Shown here one piece after another: positions 49,263 to 61,400 of a stretch of DNA of 64,000 nt. Positions within the stretch are counted from its first letter, which is position 1. Every line of letters starts with the position of its first letter. Both the position numbers and the translations under genes were made by a program. Origin of the DNA: Branchiostoma floridae (taxonomy: Eukaryota > Chordata > Leptocardii > Amphioxiformes > Branchiostomatidae). Under the pieces are notes generated by a model. It was not told the origin of the DNA, made no database searches, and saw only the letters and a program-made list of their open reading frames with translations. Where the stretch lies: the NCBI RefSeq assembly GCF_000003815.2, contig NC_049992.1, positions 1,883,379 through 1,947,378 on the forward strand. The letters run 5' to 3'.

Positions 49263-50130
49263 CTTTCCCGGTTAGTTGGACGAAAAGTCGTCCGATTCCG
49301 CACGGAAATTTTCCCACCGGCGGTGCAAACAATGAGCGACCTGCGCCGAAAATATGGCCGCCCAAATTGACGACCCCCCGCGGACAATCAATGTAATTAG
49401 TCTGGGCATGCGCAGAGTGACGTCATTAACTAGTTAGCGATGGGTTAATATTGAAACAGCATCCCATAATACTCTTAATCCATCAGTTTGTTAATGATAT
49501 GCGAGGCACGTATTGGTTTAGCTGATATAGCCTTGACCGTGGCTAATATTTGACAGTATCACATGACAAAGACAAGAGACCATTTAAACCTTAAGATGAA
49601 TGGGAAAGCTTGGCAAAGAATTCCTCAGAAAACGCATGAAGAAATGAAATTGAAGAGCTATAGTGAAAAAGAAAGCAAGACACCAGTCAAACTGCGCCAG
49701 CATTTTGGTAGCCTTAAGTTTTGGCGTTAAAATATGAAAATTCTTCCGTAGATAAATTTCGATACAAATGTATCACATTAGATATGCAGTAGAATTCAGT
49801 ACATGCTATGGTCTAATATGGACATATTGTCTATGACTATATACTGCTGTCTGGGATATTTTTCTTTCACGGCAAGAAGAAAGACGTCTCAACATTTTCT
49901 TAAGCTGTGTGGGTCATTTTAATAGCTGTAAAAAGTAGAGGCATTTTATTTTTTGGACCATAAACTGTAGCTTAATGAATGCATGTATGCTTGGCAGAAC
50001 CAGTATTTCATTTTAACAGCAATGTTTTTAATGTGGCCTTCAGTAGTAACATTTTTTGCTTTATCATGGTTTATGTATACTGTCCCACAGGTAGCCGTAT
50101 TAGCATTAGCAACCAGTACTATAAATGAAT
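49263..50130. other. CHD 5' flank / intergenic
   Basis: About 49,100-49,400 is GC-rich relative to surroundings, fitting a CpG-type housekeeping promoter for the minus-strand CHD gene. I see no TATA box at a sensible distance. The rest is AT-rich with nothing recognised. Confidence 0.45.
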
Positions 50131-50132
50131 TT

Positions 50133-50275
50133 AAGTTTGCAGGGATTTAATTTCGCGGTAACACCATCGACTGCAGTCTAATACCTTTATAGAAAAATGT
50201 TCGCGGTGGATTTAAGTTTGCGCCGCAAAAACCGCGAACATTTATCCACCGCGAACATTTCTGCATTTACAGTAT
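50133..50275. mobile_element. cgcggt-rich foldback element, copy 2
   Basis: ttaatttcgcggtaacacca, aaaatgttcgcggtggattt and ccgcgaacatttatccaccg form nested inverted arms, ending tttacagtatgtga as in copy 1 at 45,336-45,515. Confidence 0.72.
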
Positions 50276-50974
50276 GTGATTTTCAAATACTTGTCCCACC
50301 AACGACCAAGGAGGTTTCCCACATTCTCTTCCAAAGGTTAAAACTACAAAAATGTTCCTTGTTCTCAATTTGTTGTTTTCCAGTAGCTGCCATGATGCAT
50401 GGTGTTTATTTTTCAGACTTAACAGATAAGCTACACTAGTTACCTGCTGGTCTTTCCATCTACTCTCTGTACATGCGATGGGTATGTTGGACCATAGTCT
50501 TCAAGAAAAACTTGTGAGGTACTAGTCTGTGTAATACAAACTGTACCTGTCGCTTCCGTTCATGATTTAATAAGGCTTGTGAGGTACTAGTCTGTGTAAC
50601 ACAAACACAGCTGTATGGGTCTGTACCTGTCACTTCCCCTCATGACTAAATCAGGCTTGAGAGGTACAATCTCAATGTTTTTGACTGCCAAGATTCTTCT
50701 TACAAACATAGCATTTTAGAAATATGTCAGCCAGGAATTTTCCCTTCCACAACTTCCTTGGGGCTTACTGCAGTTTAGCATTAATTTCTGCAGCAAGGCC
50801 AACACACATCATGCATATATTTTTTTTCCACAATCTAATATTGCTTTGCTATACAAACCTCTATTAGTGCATTTCTACATACATGTACCAAATACATTTG
50901 TGTACTACCATACATGTATTGTAGACAGTAAGACAACAACTACACACACAAGTGGCTGTGATGTATAAAAACCC
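50276..50974. other. intergenic between SSR3 3' end and CHD promoter
   Basis: Contains a short direct repeat (cttgtgaggtactagtctgt) at about 50,508 and 50,575. No exon recognised. Confidence 0.4.
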
Positions 50975-50980
50975 TTTATT
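50975..50980 (-). terminator. SSR3: poly(A) signal for SSR3
   Basis: AATAAA on the minus strand about 525 bases past the SSR3 stop. Another AATAAA overlaps the stop codon itself (caa-TAA-aaa), which if used would end the mRNA almost at the stop. Confidence 0.5.
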
Positions 50981-51503
50981 TCTTTCATAGCACCACACTG
51001 GAATGCTCACTCCTATAGAAGGGGCCTGTGTTCGTTCTGAGTAGAAGGATGCAGTTTTGTTTTGGCAACATTGAGGTATATTGCATCTCATCTTTCATCA
51101 TATCCTTTCTCAATATCATGAACTAGCAATTCTTAGTGTACTAATTTAAACCCTAGACATTGCCATTGGCGAACCTTAAGTTTATTTCTCTTTCAATACA
51201 TAATAAATCAATATCAAATACTACTAAATTACATGTACTTCTACTCTACACTTTTTTTTTGCAACTTACAATGCTGCATCATTACTCCAACTTCATAGAA
51301 ACGTTTGCAAACTTTGACCCCTCCTATCCTTTCAGCCCATCCTGTCTCAACAACCCAAATCAATCTCCCCCCTTTCCAAAATAGAAGATTCCGAACACAA
51401 ATGGTCTTTGTAAAAAAACTGGATTCTACCACTTCATGAATGGGGTGGATGCTGACTGAGCTGTTGAAAGAGGATGTTAATACATGGTGTTTTTTTGTCC
51501 TTT

Positions 51504-53750
51504 TTATTGTGAGCCAGTTGAGAAGAGTGCCAGCAGTCCACCAGCCAGGCCCACAGACAGCACATAGTTACTGTGGAGAGAGTTAAGGAACACAGAAGAT
51601 CATATAAAAACACACATTAGTTAAGATATACATTACATCACTACAACTACCTTTAGTGTTACACTAACTGCTTACACAACAAAATTTTAAATGAAAACTC
51701 TTTCTATCATGCTGCAAACTGACCAAACTGCGGATATCACACAAGCACTGATTTTTGCTTGGTCCACCCTAAAAAAAATCTTGGTCTTTCAAGTTGAAAT
51801 TTAACAATTGGGTGACAATACTAGTTGTACAGCACCCTCAGTACAACTACAAGATGCTATAAATGAAAATTTTTGACTATACATGCCAAAGTTAAACAAG
51901 CTGCAACATGTCAAAATGTCTTCTGAGCTTCATACTAAATATAGGGCACTAAAATTCCATACAAAAGACTAGGTAAGTACTCTGAAGGGGTTGAGCAACT
52001 ATTGTTACACATATTATCTGAAGGATACACGGTGGGGTTGAGCGATCGCAGGATGAAGAAGGAGGCGACGATGACCAGGAACAGGAAGAGCGCGTTGTTG
52101 TAGAAGATGGAGAAGGTCGTGGCCTCGTAGTCAGCTACCTCGTTCTTCTTCCACAGGATCCTGGAGGAGAAATATGGAGAAAAAGGTTAACGTTTTCTCT
52201 GCAAGATCTCACACTTAACCAGGGCTCTTGTTGATGATACACTTTTGGCTAGTCTTGATGACCGTGACACAGACTATGTGTCACATAGGCGTACCAGAAC
52301 TCAAGGCTCACTAAACTGTATTGAACATTGGCCATTTTGAATGTGTAAATTAACAGGAATTTGTATCATGTTTCTACAGTCAAACACCTCTTCAAATGTG
52401 TTATAGTATGAGTAGAATATCAATTAGCTTGAGAGCAGGGTTGGACAAGTTTTTTAAAATTCACTTGTCCTATCGGGCAAGTACATAGAAAATTTACTTG
52501 CCCGAACCAACTTTCCACTTGCCCAAAATTTAATAAATGACATGTATTTTTACTTTCATCGATGGAATTCTTGTTATTGGCTCTATTTTTCTTTGTTGAC
52601 CAATGCTTGATGCCATGACTGAAAAGCGGCAAGTATAAAAAAATCTCACTCATTGAAAAATCTTACTTGCCCGTCGGGCAAGTGGGGTAGGACATGCACT
52701 TGCCCAACCATCACTTTCACTTGCCCGGGACAATAGGGCTAGTGGACTTGTTTATCCCTGGAGAGGTTTGCTGTTTCAGTTGTTTCTGCTCATTTTTCTC
52801 GGCCAAAGTAGGTTCTGCCATGAAAAACATTTGAAGAACGTTTGTTCTGATAATATGACAATATCCAACATGGAAGCGGAGTGTGAAGACTAGCCGACTG
52901 CTGCCTACCCCTGCGTCAGGGATCCCAGCAGCAGTATAATCTAACCATGGATAGTGAGTGTGTACTTGAAGGTTACTTATTGTGAGGTACTTCAAGTCAC
53001 CTTTCATCCTTCTCCTTGCGAGACATCTTCTTGGAGTCTGCGTCCGACAGTTTCTTCATCACCTCCCTGGAGACGGCATCCTCACGCTGGAGGGCAACCC
53101 TGGGGAAAGATGCAGGACTTAAGATTAAGAACTTAACCATTTCTTAACATCTCATGTCTTTGTCAAGTTAAATGTATTTCCAGCAGCAAGTGTTCCCTGT
53201 TTAAATCTATAATGACAGTTTTGAAGATATGAGTGATACATGTTATTTACATGTAAGCTGTGTTGAAAAATTCACCAGCTTCCTACACATGTACTATACT
53301 GCAGTATTGTTTCAATAGCAAACTTCAAAGTCTCCTTTCCCCTTCTACCTCTAAATAACGTACCCGAATTTATGTCTAAAAATTTTGCCTGCCTACCTTT
53401 CTGACCAGGCCAGGAATTGGCCCTATATACCACTCAGTCTACATTTTTACCAATTTAAGGTTAAGATGGCTATTCTCAGGCATCTTACTCGTGCTTGAGG
53501 TAAGTCATTTTGTGTCAGACAGAGAATCTTATGTTTTGTCATTCATGTGTACTTACTTGTGCTTGAGGACGAACTTGACGTTCTTGTAGGCGAAGGCGAT
53601 GAGCCAGGTGCAGACCAGGGTCATGACCCCGAACACGACCGCGGACTGGAACAGGTCCATCTGGTGGATGCGCCAGTACAGCCCTGGGAACAAGAACAGT
53701 CGCATGTTACAGCCCTGGGAATAAGAACATATAACTCTGACATGTTTTTT

Positions 53751-53781
<31 letters not shown>

Positions 53782-54846
53782 CGTCTCTAATTCACATGAA
53801 CTAGATTTCTAGCTTGAGGCTTGAGGTGGTAAGGGTACTCCTAGTGTGGAGGAGGGGGTGGTTGCTAGGTGTTGTGTTTGGAACAGAGAGCCTAGCTCCT
53901 CAAGAGTAGGGCCGCTACTTCCTGTCTGCCATCCTACAGTTGTGTGGTGGTGAGTACCCAACTTCTTCTTTATCTGTTGTCACACAACAGTGAAGGACCA
54001 TTTTCTACAGCACTGGTGCATTCCTATTCTCCAAGCAGAGGTTGCGTCTTTGCATTTTTACCCTTTTCTTTGACGGTCAAATTCAGGTCAATATACAGAT
54101 GCAAATAGGGGCCCTCCAGTTAACTCACTAACATGTACTATATAAATTCACAGCACAATATGTTTTGGTAACATCAAAATAACTCCTTAACCAGAGGTCA
54201 ATCTTTAGAGCAGATTTTTTTAGTACCTGTACCGGCGTGGGTTGTGTCATAGACTCATACTTGAATATTTAGCAACTTTATCATACTTTTTTCCCAGCAA
54301 GTTACTCATTGAAATTTCTAGCCACATGTCGTTAATCATTCTTAGCAACTTATTCTCAACATGGTAACGGAAATTATCGAAGGGATTTCTTTGAAACAAA
54401 CATACGCTTAGCGGCCGATTTGTGAAATAAATTTTATTCACTACTTAACGGGCCCGTTACAGCTGGCTTACTAATGAACATCGATCTAATGCTCCAGAGT
54501 ATTCAGAATAATTCCAGTACATGAACGACAGTGATAATCACTTATAGGCTAAAAAAAATGCGGATTCTACATAAACTACGTCGAAACTGGCCCTAGAAAA
54601 CTACTTGTTTGCGTTCGACACATAAGGGGAGGGGGGCACACATGCTGCCACGTATGCAACGCTAACAAACTTCGCACCCAATTTTAGCACAACTCGGCGT
54701 CTTTTTCCCAACTACTTACATATCGGGATGGCAGAAACGATGAAGGCATTCCCGTAGAATAGTGCCGAGGACTTGGTGGTCACATTTCGGCTGAAATCCT
54801 GGAGTAGAAGTTCTTCTTCCTTCGTGAGTTTCTTTCCTGCCGCCAT
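51504..54846 (-). CDS. SSR3: translocon-associated protein subunit gamma (TRAP-gamma), 5 exons
   Basis: Exons 54,846-54,720, 53,683-53,557, 53,099-53,001, 52,160-52,029 and 51,570-51,504 give a complete 183-residue protein (human 185). All junctions are GT-AG with phases 1, 2, 2, 2. It reads [20 protein letters not shown], then [19 protein letters not shown] (membrane segment), [19 protein letters not shown] (second), a charged loop [40 protein letters not shown] (third) and [20 protein letters not shown] (fourth). TRAP sits beside Sec61 in the ER membrane and helps some signal peptides engage; gamma contacts the ribosome. The split of PT-V-NY fixes donor gtatcc over the overlapping gtgtat. 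It is co-oriented with and upstream of CHD, but has its own promoter. Confidence 0.97.
52436..52765. mobile_element. gggcaagtg foldback element, copy 2
   Basis: In an SSR3 intron, starting cagggttggacaagt and ending near tggacttgtttatccctg, with multiple cttgcccg and cgggcaag motifs. Inverted relative to the copy at 31,473-31,800 in the CHD gene. Confidence 0.75.
53743..53780. repeat. poly-T/poly-G tract
   Basis: A run of T followed by about 20 G just inside an SSR3 intron; exact length is probably unreliable. Confidence 0.9.
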
Positions 54847-54856
54847 CTTGGACACT
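54835..54856 (-). promoter_or_regulatory. SSR3: YY1-type motif overlapping the SSR3 start codon
   Basis: Minus strand caagATGgcggc matches the YY1 consensus exactly and includes the initiation codon, an arrangement known from many TATA-less housekeeping genes. It supports this start. Confidence 0.6.
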
Positions 54857-55500
54857 GCGGTGGTTAGGAGAGACCGAAGTGTGCCGAACATTGCCGAAGT
54901 GCTTTCGTCAGGGGGTCGGTCCGAACGCAGACTTCCGGAGATTACCGAGTGATTATTGCAGTTCTATACAATACCGCTAGGTTACATTTCACGTCCAACA
55001 TATCTTTCTGACTTTCATAATCATCAAAAAGTAAGACAAATACTTTTAAAACGCAACATTAAAGAAAAAAAGGTATCATAGATCTATGCAAGTTTATGTG
55101 ATGTTCATATTTTCTTGCCTATTAAACTTACGATATGGCAATATCAGGTATGCAAGCTTGAATTTCAAGGTTTAGTCCCAAAAACCTATATAGGTATCAC
55201 TTTGTACACCTACCAAAAATCAATCACATTAAGCATGTATTAAATAACAGTGTGAACTCCCTACCGCAGCTACAACTGGCATTGTTAAGCAGATATTGGA
55301 CAATAAAAAGTAACGTTACATCACATAGTCCCCAAGCAGCGGTACCTTAGAGATAGTGTCAAAGCTGGCCAAGGAGTATAGCCGGCAGAAGTATGATCTC
55401 TAGGGCACCGTAGGGTCTGTTTAGAGACTTAAAACCGATCACATGAGACACTAGTACTGTTATAAAAGAATGAAGACCGGATACATGCATATGCATATTG
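54857..55500. other. SSR3 5' flank
   Basis: Intergenic between divergent SSR3 and the LRR-Roc-COR gene. Nothing further recognised. Confidence 0.4.
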
Positions 55501-55502
55501 CT

Positions 55503-56052
55503 TGCATTGTGGTGTAAACAAAATTTCTATAGTGTTCCACTACTAGGTGCCCTTCTGGGAAAGCGCCGAAACCCGACGCGCGTCACCATAGTTTACACAG
55601 AAAACAAACCCCAGACGCTGTTGTTGCTTTTCCATGGCCTCTGAAGTCGGTGGCACACGCTGATTGGGTATGTAGGCACGGCAGGTATGCACGTCATGGC
55701 AACCTGGCCTGAGGCAGGTATTTTTACACCTGACGTATTGTGTAAAGGTGGGACTCACGCGTGGGGCCCGCAGTTGGGTGGTGGAGCGGCGGGGCCCTGG
55801 GCCCGGGCCCGACTGGGCTCTCTTGCATCAAGTTTTTTTCCAAGTGGACCACACTAAAATAGACACTAGAAGGACAACTGAACTTCTTTGGAAGAACGTG
55901 ACGCAGTCCTATCCTTGTAGGAGGAAGAAGGGAAGTGAAGTAGTTAGAGGGGGAGCTTCAAGACTCGTTTAAGGTCGTCACCAACGTTTGGTTTTCTACC
56001 TGCTAACATAAACGTGAGTTCAAACACTTTCTATCAGTAATCTCATTTTATA
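55503..56052 (+). promoter_or_regulatory. promoter plus non-coding first exon cassette for the LRR-Roc-COR gene (probable)
   Basis: Second copy of the cassette at 5341-5908, same orientation. It holds ctgattgg (inverted CCAAT), cgtcatggcaac, tgacgt-type sites, a GC-rich stretch and an exon-like end at 56,013 followed by gtgagt. The next strong plus-strand acceptor before an ATG is tttttctcgcag at 58,467, opening the LRR-Roc-COR coding exon, so a first intron of 56,014-58,467 is a reasonable model. Not proven without RNA. Confidence 0.55.
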
Positions 56053-57823
56053 GACTAGCGTAGCATCCAAATGTCAGTTAGTATTGTGTTCGGGCTTTGT
56101 AAATCTGTAAACGGTAAAGGGTCAAGTTGTGTATCTATGGATGTACTTTGTTTTACTGCTTTCAAGCACGTATGACAAGGCAAGAATTGAGTTCAGTGTA
56201 CCAGCCGAAAATTACCTACCGTAATGGCCCCCACTGTAAACACTGGCACGACGAGACCCAACCTGGCAGCACTTTTAACCCTTGATTACCCCTATAGCTA
56301 CCAGCGTGGTTCGATTGATAAATGATTCAAACCATCTACCATTTATTAAAAAGAAATACATGTACATGTATATGAAACATGAAATGCTGAAACAGTTGAA
56401 AGTCAAATGGCAATATATAGAATGCAGTGGAGCCTTGATGTTCTCCCTTTTCTGTCTTTATTTGATTTGCACATCTACAAAAAACAAGTATTGAATATGA
56501 AAGATAGTATACATAATCAAAGCTAAGCAAAAATAACAAATGAACGTGGAGGGGCCCCTAAACAAAGCTCTTACTTCACATAAATAGATTTGTCCTTTAA
56601 AGCGTACTCCAGAGGAGAGTGTTCCGGTTCTGCTGGTAATATTTTTCTGAATCCCAAAACGTAATTGTATCGGCCACTTGACAATGAAACTGGACAAGGG
56701 AGCAGTTGCATTATAAAGCGTTATCATATAGCCAGGCGCTGCGGACCAATCAGAAGGCCCCATTCCACGTTGGTTATGACGCCGTAACACATAAATTCCG
56801 GTCAGGCCGGTGTGTTCGCTCCTTCTGAATGGTCAGAATGAATCGACACCGGTGTCGATTTGAATCATTCTGACCAATCAGAGAAGCGATACACACAAGA
56901 AAGTAACGGATATGCAGGCATTGACCAATCCAAAGGAAAGAAACATATGCCAGAGCAGAGGGAATAAGGACAGATTGCAAGGGGGGAATGACTCCTTCTG
57001 TTAACATTGGTAATGAGTTTTGTTGTTCTAAAAAGCCAAAGACTGCAATGTTTTGAATATTTTCTATGGAAATTTTGGTTTCAAAATGCAATTGTAATCT
57101 CCATAAAAATGTAGAGAAATAAATTTTCAAAAATTCTTCAAAGGAATTCACAAGTATAGTACCAAGGGATCTATGCGTCATACAGGAGTTTGCAAGTTTC
57201 GCTCACTCGGTGGTTTTATTCGGTGGTTATAGCAAAGGAGCAGGCGTTATGACACCATGTACATCTCGGGGTGGGTCATTAACCCTTAATTAACCCCCCG
57301 GGTGCCTTTTATATAAATAACAACCAGCTGTAACTTATATTGCGAACAACCATTGGACAAACATCAACTGGTGAGCTCAGTAATATTTGGTTGACGTTAA
57401 AAAGTACTTTGCAATGTGTTTCATAACTTTATTTCCCACTTGTTCTGGTAAAAAAAGGGCTGTAAGTGAAGGAACGTCCAATAGACTATGACGTTGAGTG
57501 GCCGCTCCTTTTATGGGTCAGTCAAACATCTTCGTTAATCGTTTTCCCAATGCCTTCATAAAATGGGGAGCTCTTAGAAAATCTAGGTCCGATCTTCAAA
57601 ACAGTGTTTGTAGCGTGTGTGTGAATAGTATTTCATCAATTTTCATCCTTAGCAACTTAATTCTTCTATCTATTCGACCCAAATATTGACCTGGAACTTC
57701 AGCAATTATCCCATAGGAACCAATAGTTAAGGCATTATTCCCATCATGCATCACACCCGATGGGTCTGCATGATGAAGGGGCAATACTCAGATTACTGGA
57801 TTATAAATGGTTGATTCATTTCT
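56053..57823. other. presumed first intron, first part
   Basis: Contains a 48-base near-palindrome at 56,829-56,876 next to ccaat motifs. A minus-strand ORF of 110 codons (56,458-56,790) has no recognisable domain. Confidence 0.4.
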
Positions 57824-58130
57824 TCATCTGTGATGAATTTTTACAAACGTTGTCGATTTTGTGTTAATAAAAATGTGTTCTTTTAGAAAATAACGCTCTT
57901 CTCTGGAGTACAGTATGGCTTTAAATCCATGTGAGTTGAATCTGTCAAGTAGTATGCTATGGTCAACTGTGTCAAACGCGTACGGTTTAGACAAATCAAG
58001 GAATATTACAATCATTATGATACTTTATTTTCCAGGGATGACTCGTTATTTTATCTTAGAGTTGAAGAAGGTGTATATAAGTTGAATTGTTTTTCCGAAA
58101 GCCATATTGGTGTGCATATTACAAAAGGTT
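57824..58130 (-). pseudogene. decayed LINE (non-LTR) reverse transcriptase fragment
   Basis: Minus strand reads QYGFRKNNSTYIHLLQL, a stop, DKIT, then after a frame change VIFLDLSKPYAFDTVDHSIL and LDRFNSHGF. QYGFRKNxST and FLDLSKAFDTVDH are hallmark blocks of LINE reverse transcriptases. Stops and frameshifts show it is dead. Inserted antisense in the presumed first intron of the LRR-Roc-COR gene. Confidence 0.85.
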
Positions 58131-58467
58131 GCAATTGGATACATAAGTAATGGGTTTTGAAATTACCAAAACGACCTGTTCTCATAGCGAAGCACTGATT
58201 TCTTTATCATAACTTATGACAGAACATCAGATGCTGCCAAACGAAAGGTCTTCTTCACATACAATTTGTGCATTTTTTTTTGTTCTGAAGACCATCTCAT
58301 AAAAATGTTGACGCTAATTACAGCCGTATTTGAATAATCAATGAAGCAACATAAAATTATGAATCTAACGTTACAAAGGCTGTAGATATTCCTGTGTAGG
58401 AGATAATGTATTATAAACGCAACTATTGGACAAGTCAGACAAGGCTAATGATGTATTTTTCTCGCAG

Positions 58468-61400
58468 ATAATTCTGGAAAGATCATCATGGCTACGCCGT
58501 CAAGTTTTAAAGACAAGGTGGAGCCTTACAAATGGTCCATAATGGGGAAAATAACTCTCTCAACACTGAACTTATCTGATGAAAAGTTGACTAAACTACC
58601 CGACGGACTTTTGGAATTAAAGGAGTTAGAGGCATTAGATCTGTCGGATAACGAGAACATTGATCTCTCCGATGAGCTGGTCAAACTGACTAACCTAAAA
58701 CTGTTGTGTTTACATAAATGCAACCTTCGAACGGTACCCGCTGTGGTGATGAAACTTTTACAGTTAGAAACACTGATCCTTAGTCAGAACGAGAACATTT
58801 CCCTGCCGGATGAGATGTCCAGTCTCACCAACCTCACGGCCTTGCACATAGACGACTGCAATCTAGACACACTACCACCAGTAGTGCTGAAACTACTGAA
58901 CCTACAGAAGCTAGATCTAGATAGAAACGAGCAGATATCCCTGCCAGATGAGTTGTACAAACTAAAGAATATCAAAGTGTTGAGACTACGTGACTGTAAA
59001 TTGGACACCGTTCCCCCGGCAGTACTGAAACTCACCCAGCTGGAGGAACTGGTCCTCAGTGGGAACAGCAGGATCCACCTGCCGGATGAGCTGTCCGGAC
59101 TCGCCAACATCCGGGTACTGAAATTAGAGCAAACAGACATGGACACAGTTCCTCATGTAGTATGGAGACTGACACATTTACAACGGCTGGACCTGAGCTC
59201 TAACCCACTACAGACATTGTCCGCAGAAATTGAGCAGCTCGCTAACATAAAACACTTGGATCTGTCTGGGTGTGAGATGCGCACACTCCCTGCCGAAATG
59301 TGGAGACTGACACAGTTAGAATGGCTGAGCCTGATGCATAACCCACTGCAATCGTTACCCGCAGAAGTCGGACAGCTCACTAACTTCAAACACTTGAATC
59401 TGCGCAACTGCAAGCTGCGCGCACTCCCACCTGAAGTAAAAAGACTGGTACATTTAGAATGTCTGGACATGAGCTCTAATCCAATACAGACGTTACCAAC
59501 GGAAATAGGACAGCTCAGTAACGTCATAGACCTGGATCTGTACGAATGCCAGCTACACACACTCCCACCTGAAGTGTGGAGACTGACACAGTTAGAATGG
59601 CTGGACCTGAGAGCTAACCCACTACAGACGTTAGCCGCGGAAGTTCGACAGCTCACTAACCTCAAACACTTGGATCTGTACAACTGCCAGCTGCACACAC
59701 TCCCACCTGAAGTGTGGAGACTGACACAGTTAGAATGGCTGAACCTGAGCTTTAACCCACTACAGACGTTACCCGCGGATGTTGGACAGCTCACTAACAT
59801 AAATCGATTGTACCTGGACTGTTGCGAACTGCGCATTTTGCCACCTGAAGTGGGGAAACTGACACAGTTAGAATGGCTGGATCTGAGCTCTAACCCACTA
59901 CAGACGTTATTACCCGCCGAAATCGGACAGCTCATTGATGTCAAACACCTGAATCTGTCCCACTGCCAGTTGCACACACTCCCACCTGAAGTGGGAAGAT
60001 TAACAAAGTTAGAATACCTGACCCTGAGCTATAACCCACTACAGACGTTACCTGCGGACGTTGCGATGCTCACCAGCATCAAACACTTGAAACTGTACAA
60101 CTGCGAGCTGCACACACTCCAACCTGTATTGTGGACACTGACACAGTTAGAATCTCTGGACCTGAGCTCTAACCCAATACAGACATTACCTGCGGAAGTT
60201 GGACAGCTCACTAACGTCAAACACTTGGATCTGTCTTACTGCAATCTGCGCACCCTCCCACCTGAAGTGGGGAGACTGACACAGTTAGAATGGCTGGACC
60301 TACAAAAGTGCCAGCTGCGCACACTCCCACCTCAAGTGGGGAGACTGGCACAGTTAGAACGGCTGGACGTCAGCTTTAACCAACTACAGATATTATCTGA
60401 CGAAGTTGGACAGCTTGATATCCTATGTCACATTGACGTTAAGGGAAATCCACTCATAAAACCACCATCTGCAGTTTGCAGTCAGGGGATCACTGCTATT
60501 AGACAATACTTTGAGGAACTTGAACGCTCAGAAGAAAAAATGAGCTCTCGTCTGAAAGTTGTTGTATTGGGAAAGGAATTGTCGGGAAAAACTAGCCTTG
60601 TACAAACGCTACAAAGTGGTAAGTCCACCCTGACCAAAAAACAGGACCGCACACATTGTCTAGAGATAACTCAGTGGGCACCTGATGACAACATCACGTT
60701 TGAAGTGTACGACTTTGGTGGCCATGATGTGTACCATCTTACTCATCAGTTCTTCTTGACACAAAATGCATTGAATTTGTTGACAGTGGACCTCCACATG
60801 TACAACTGCACAGAGCAGACATACACAGAAACCGTAGGGTTTTGGCTGGACACACTGATCGCCCGAGTGCCGGGGGCGGTGGTTACAATAGTGGGTAGCA
60901 AGACGGACATGTGCAACGACATACTAGAACTACAGGAGAAAACCAGGGATATCCAAGAAAGGCTCACACAACAATACAGCAAGTGGAAATGTACCATACA
61001 GCAGCAAATGAACAAATTGGCGAAAATGACAGAGGCGGCCAGAGGAGAGACCGATCAGGAAAAAGCAAGGCAGTATTATGAACGCAGTGACGAGCTCCTG
61101 ATCTTGATGAGGTGCCCGCTGCGGCTTACAGGTGTGTGCTGCGTCAGTTCGGCAGAACCAACATCTGGGTTGGATACATTAAGGAGGCACATACTGGACA
61201 CAGCAAATGATACATCACTGTTTCCAATGCTTCGAATGATTTTACCGCGGACATGGTTGGATTTTGAACAGCAGATACACAAGCTACGTGGCGAAGGAAG
61301 AAATAAACGTCGTTCCTGGGTCGTTACTAGAGGCGACAATGATAACAAGAAGCCAAATTGGATGACGTGGGAAGACTGTTTACGGCAAGGACAGCTGGCT

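Noticed and set aside
55660..55715. True MHC class II S-X-Y promoter module
   Set aside because: CCAAT and CRE/X-like motifs are present, but their order is inverted and there is no S box, so homology cannot be claimed.
59153..59977. 274-codon antisense ORF in the LRR region
   Set aside because: It is the complement of the 138-base LRR super-repeat, which stays open in several frames through periodicity; no independent support.
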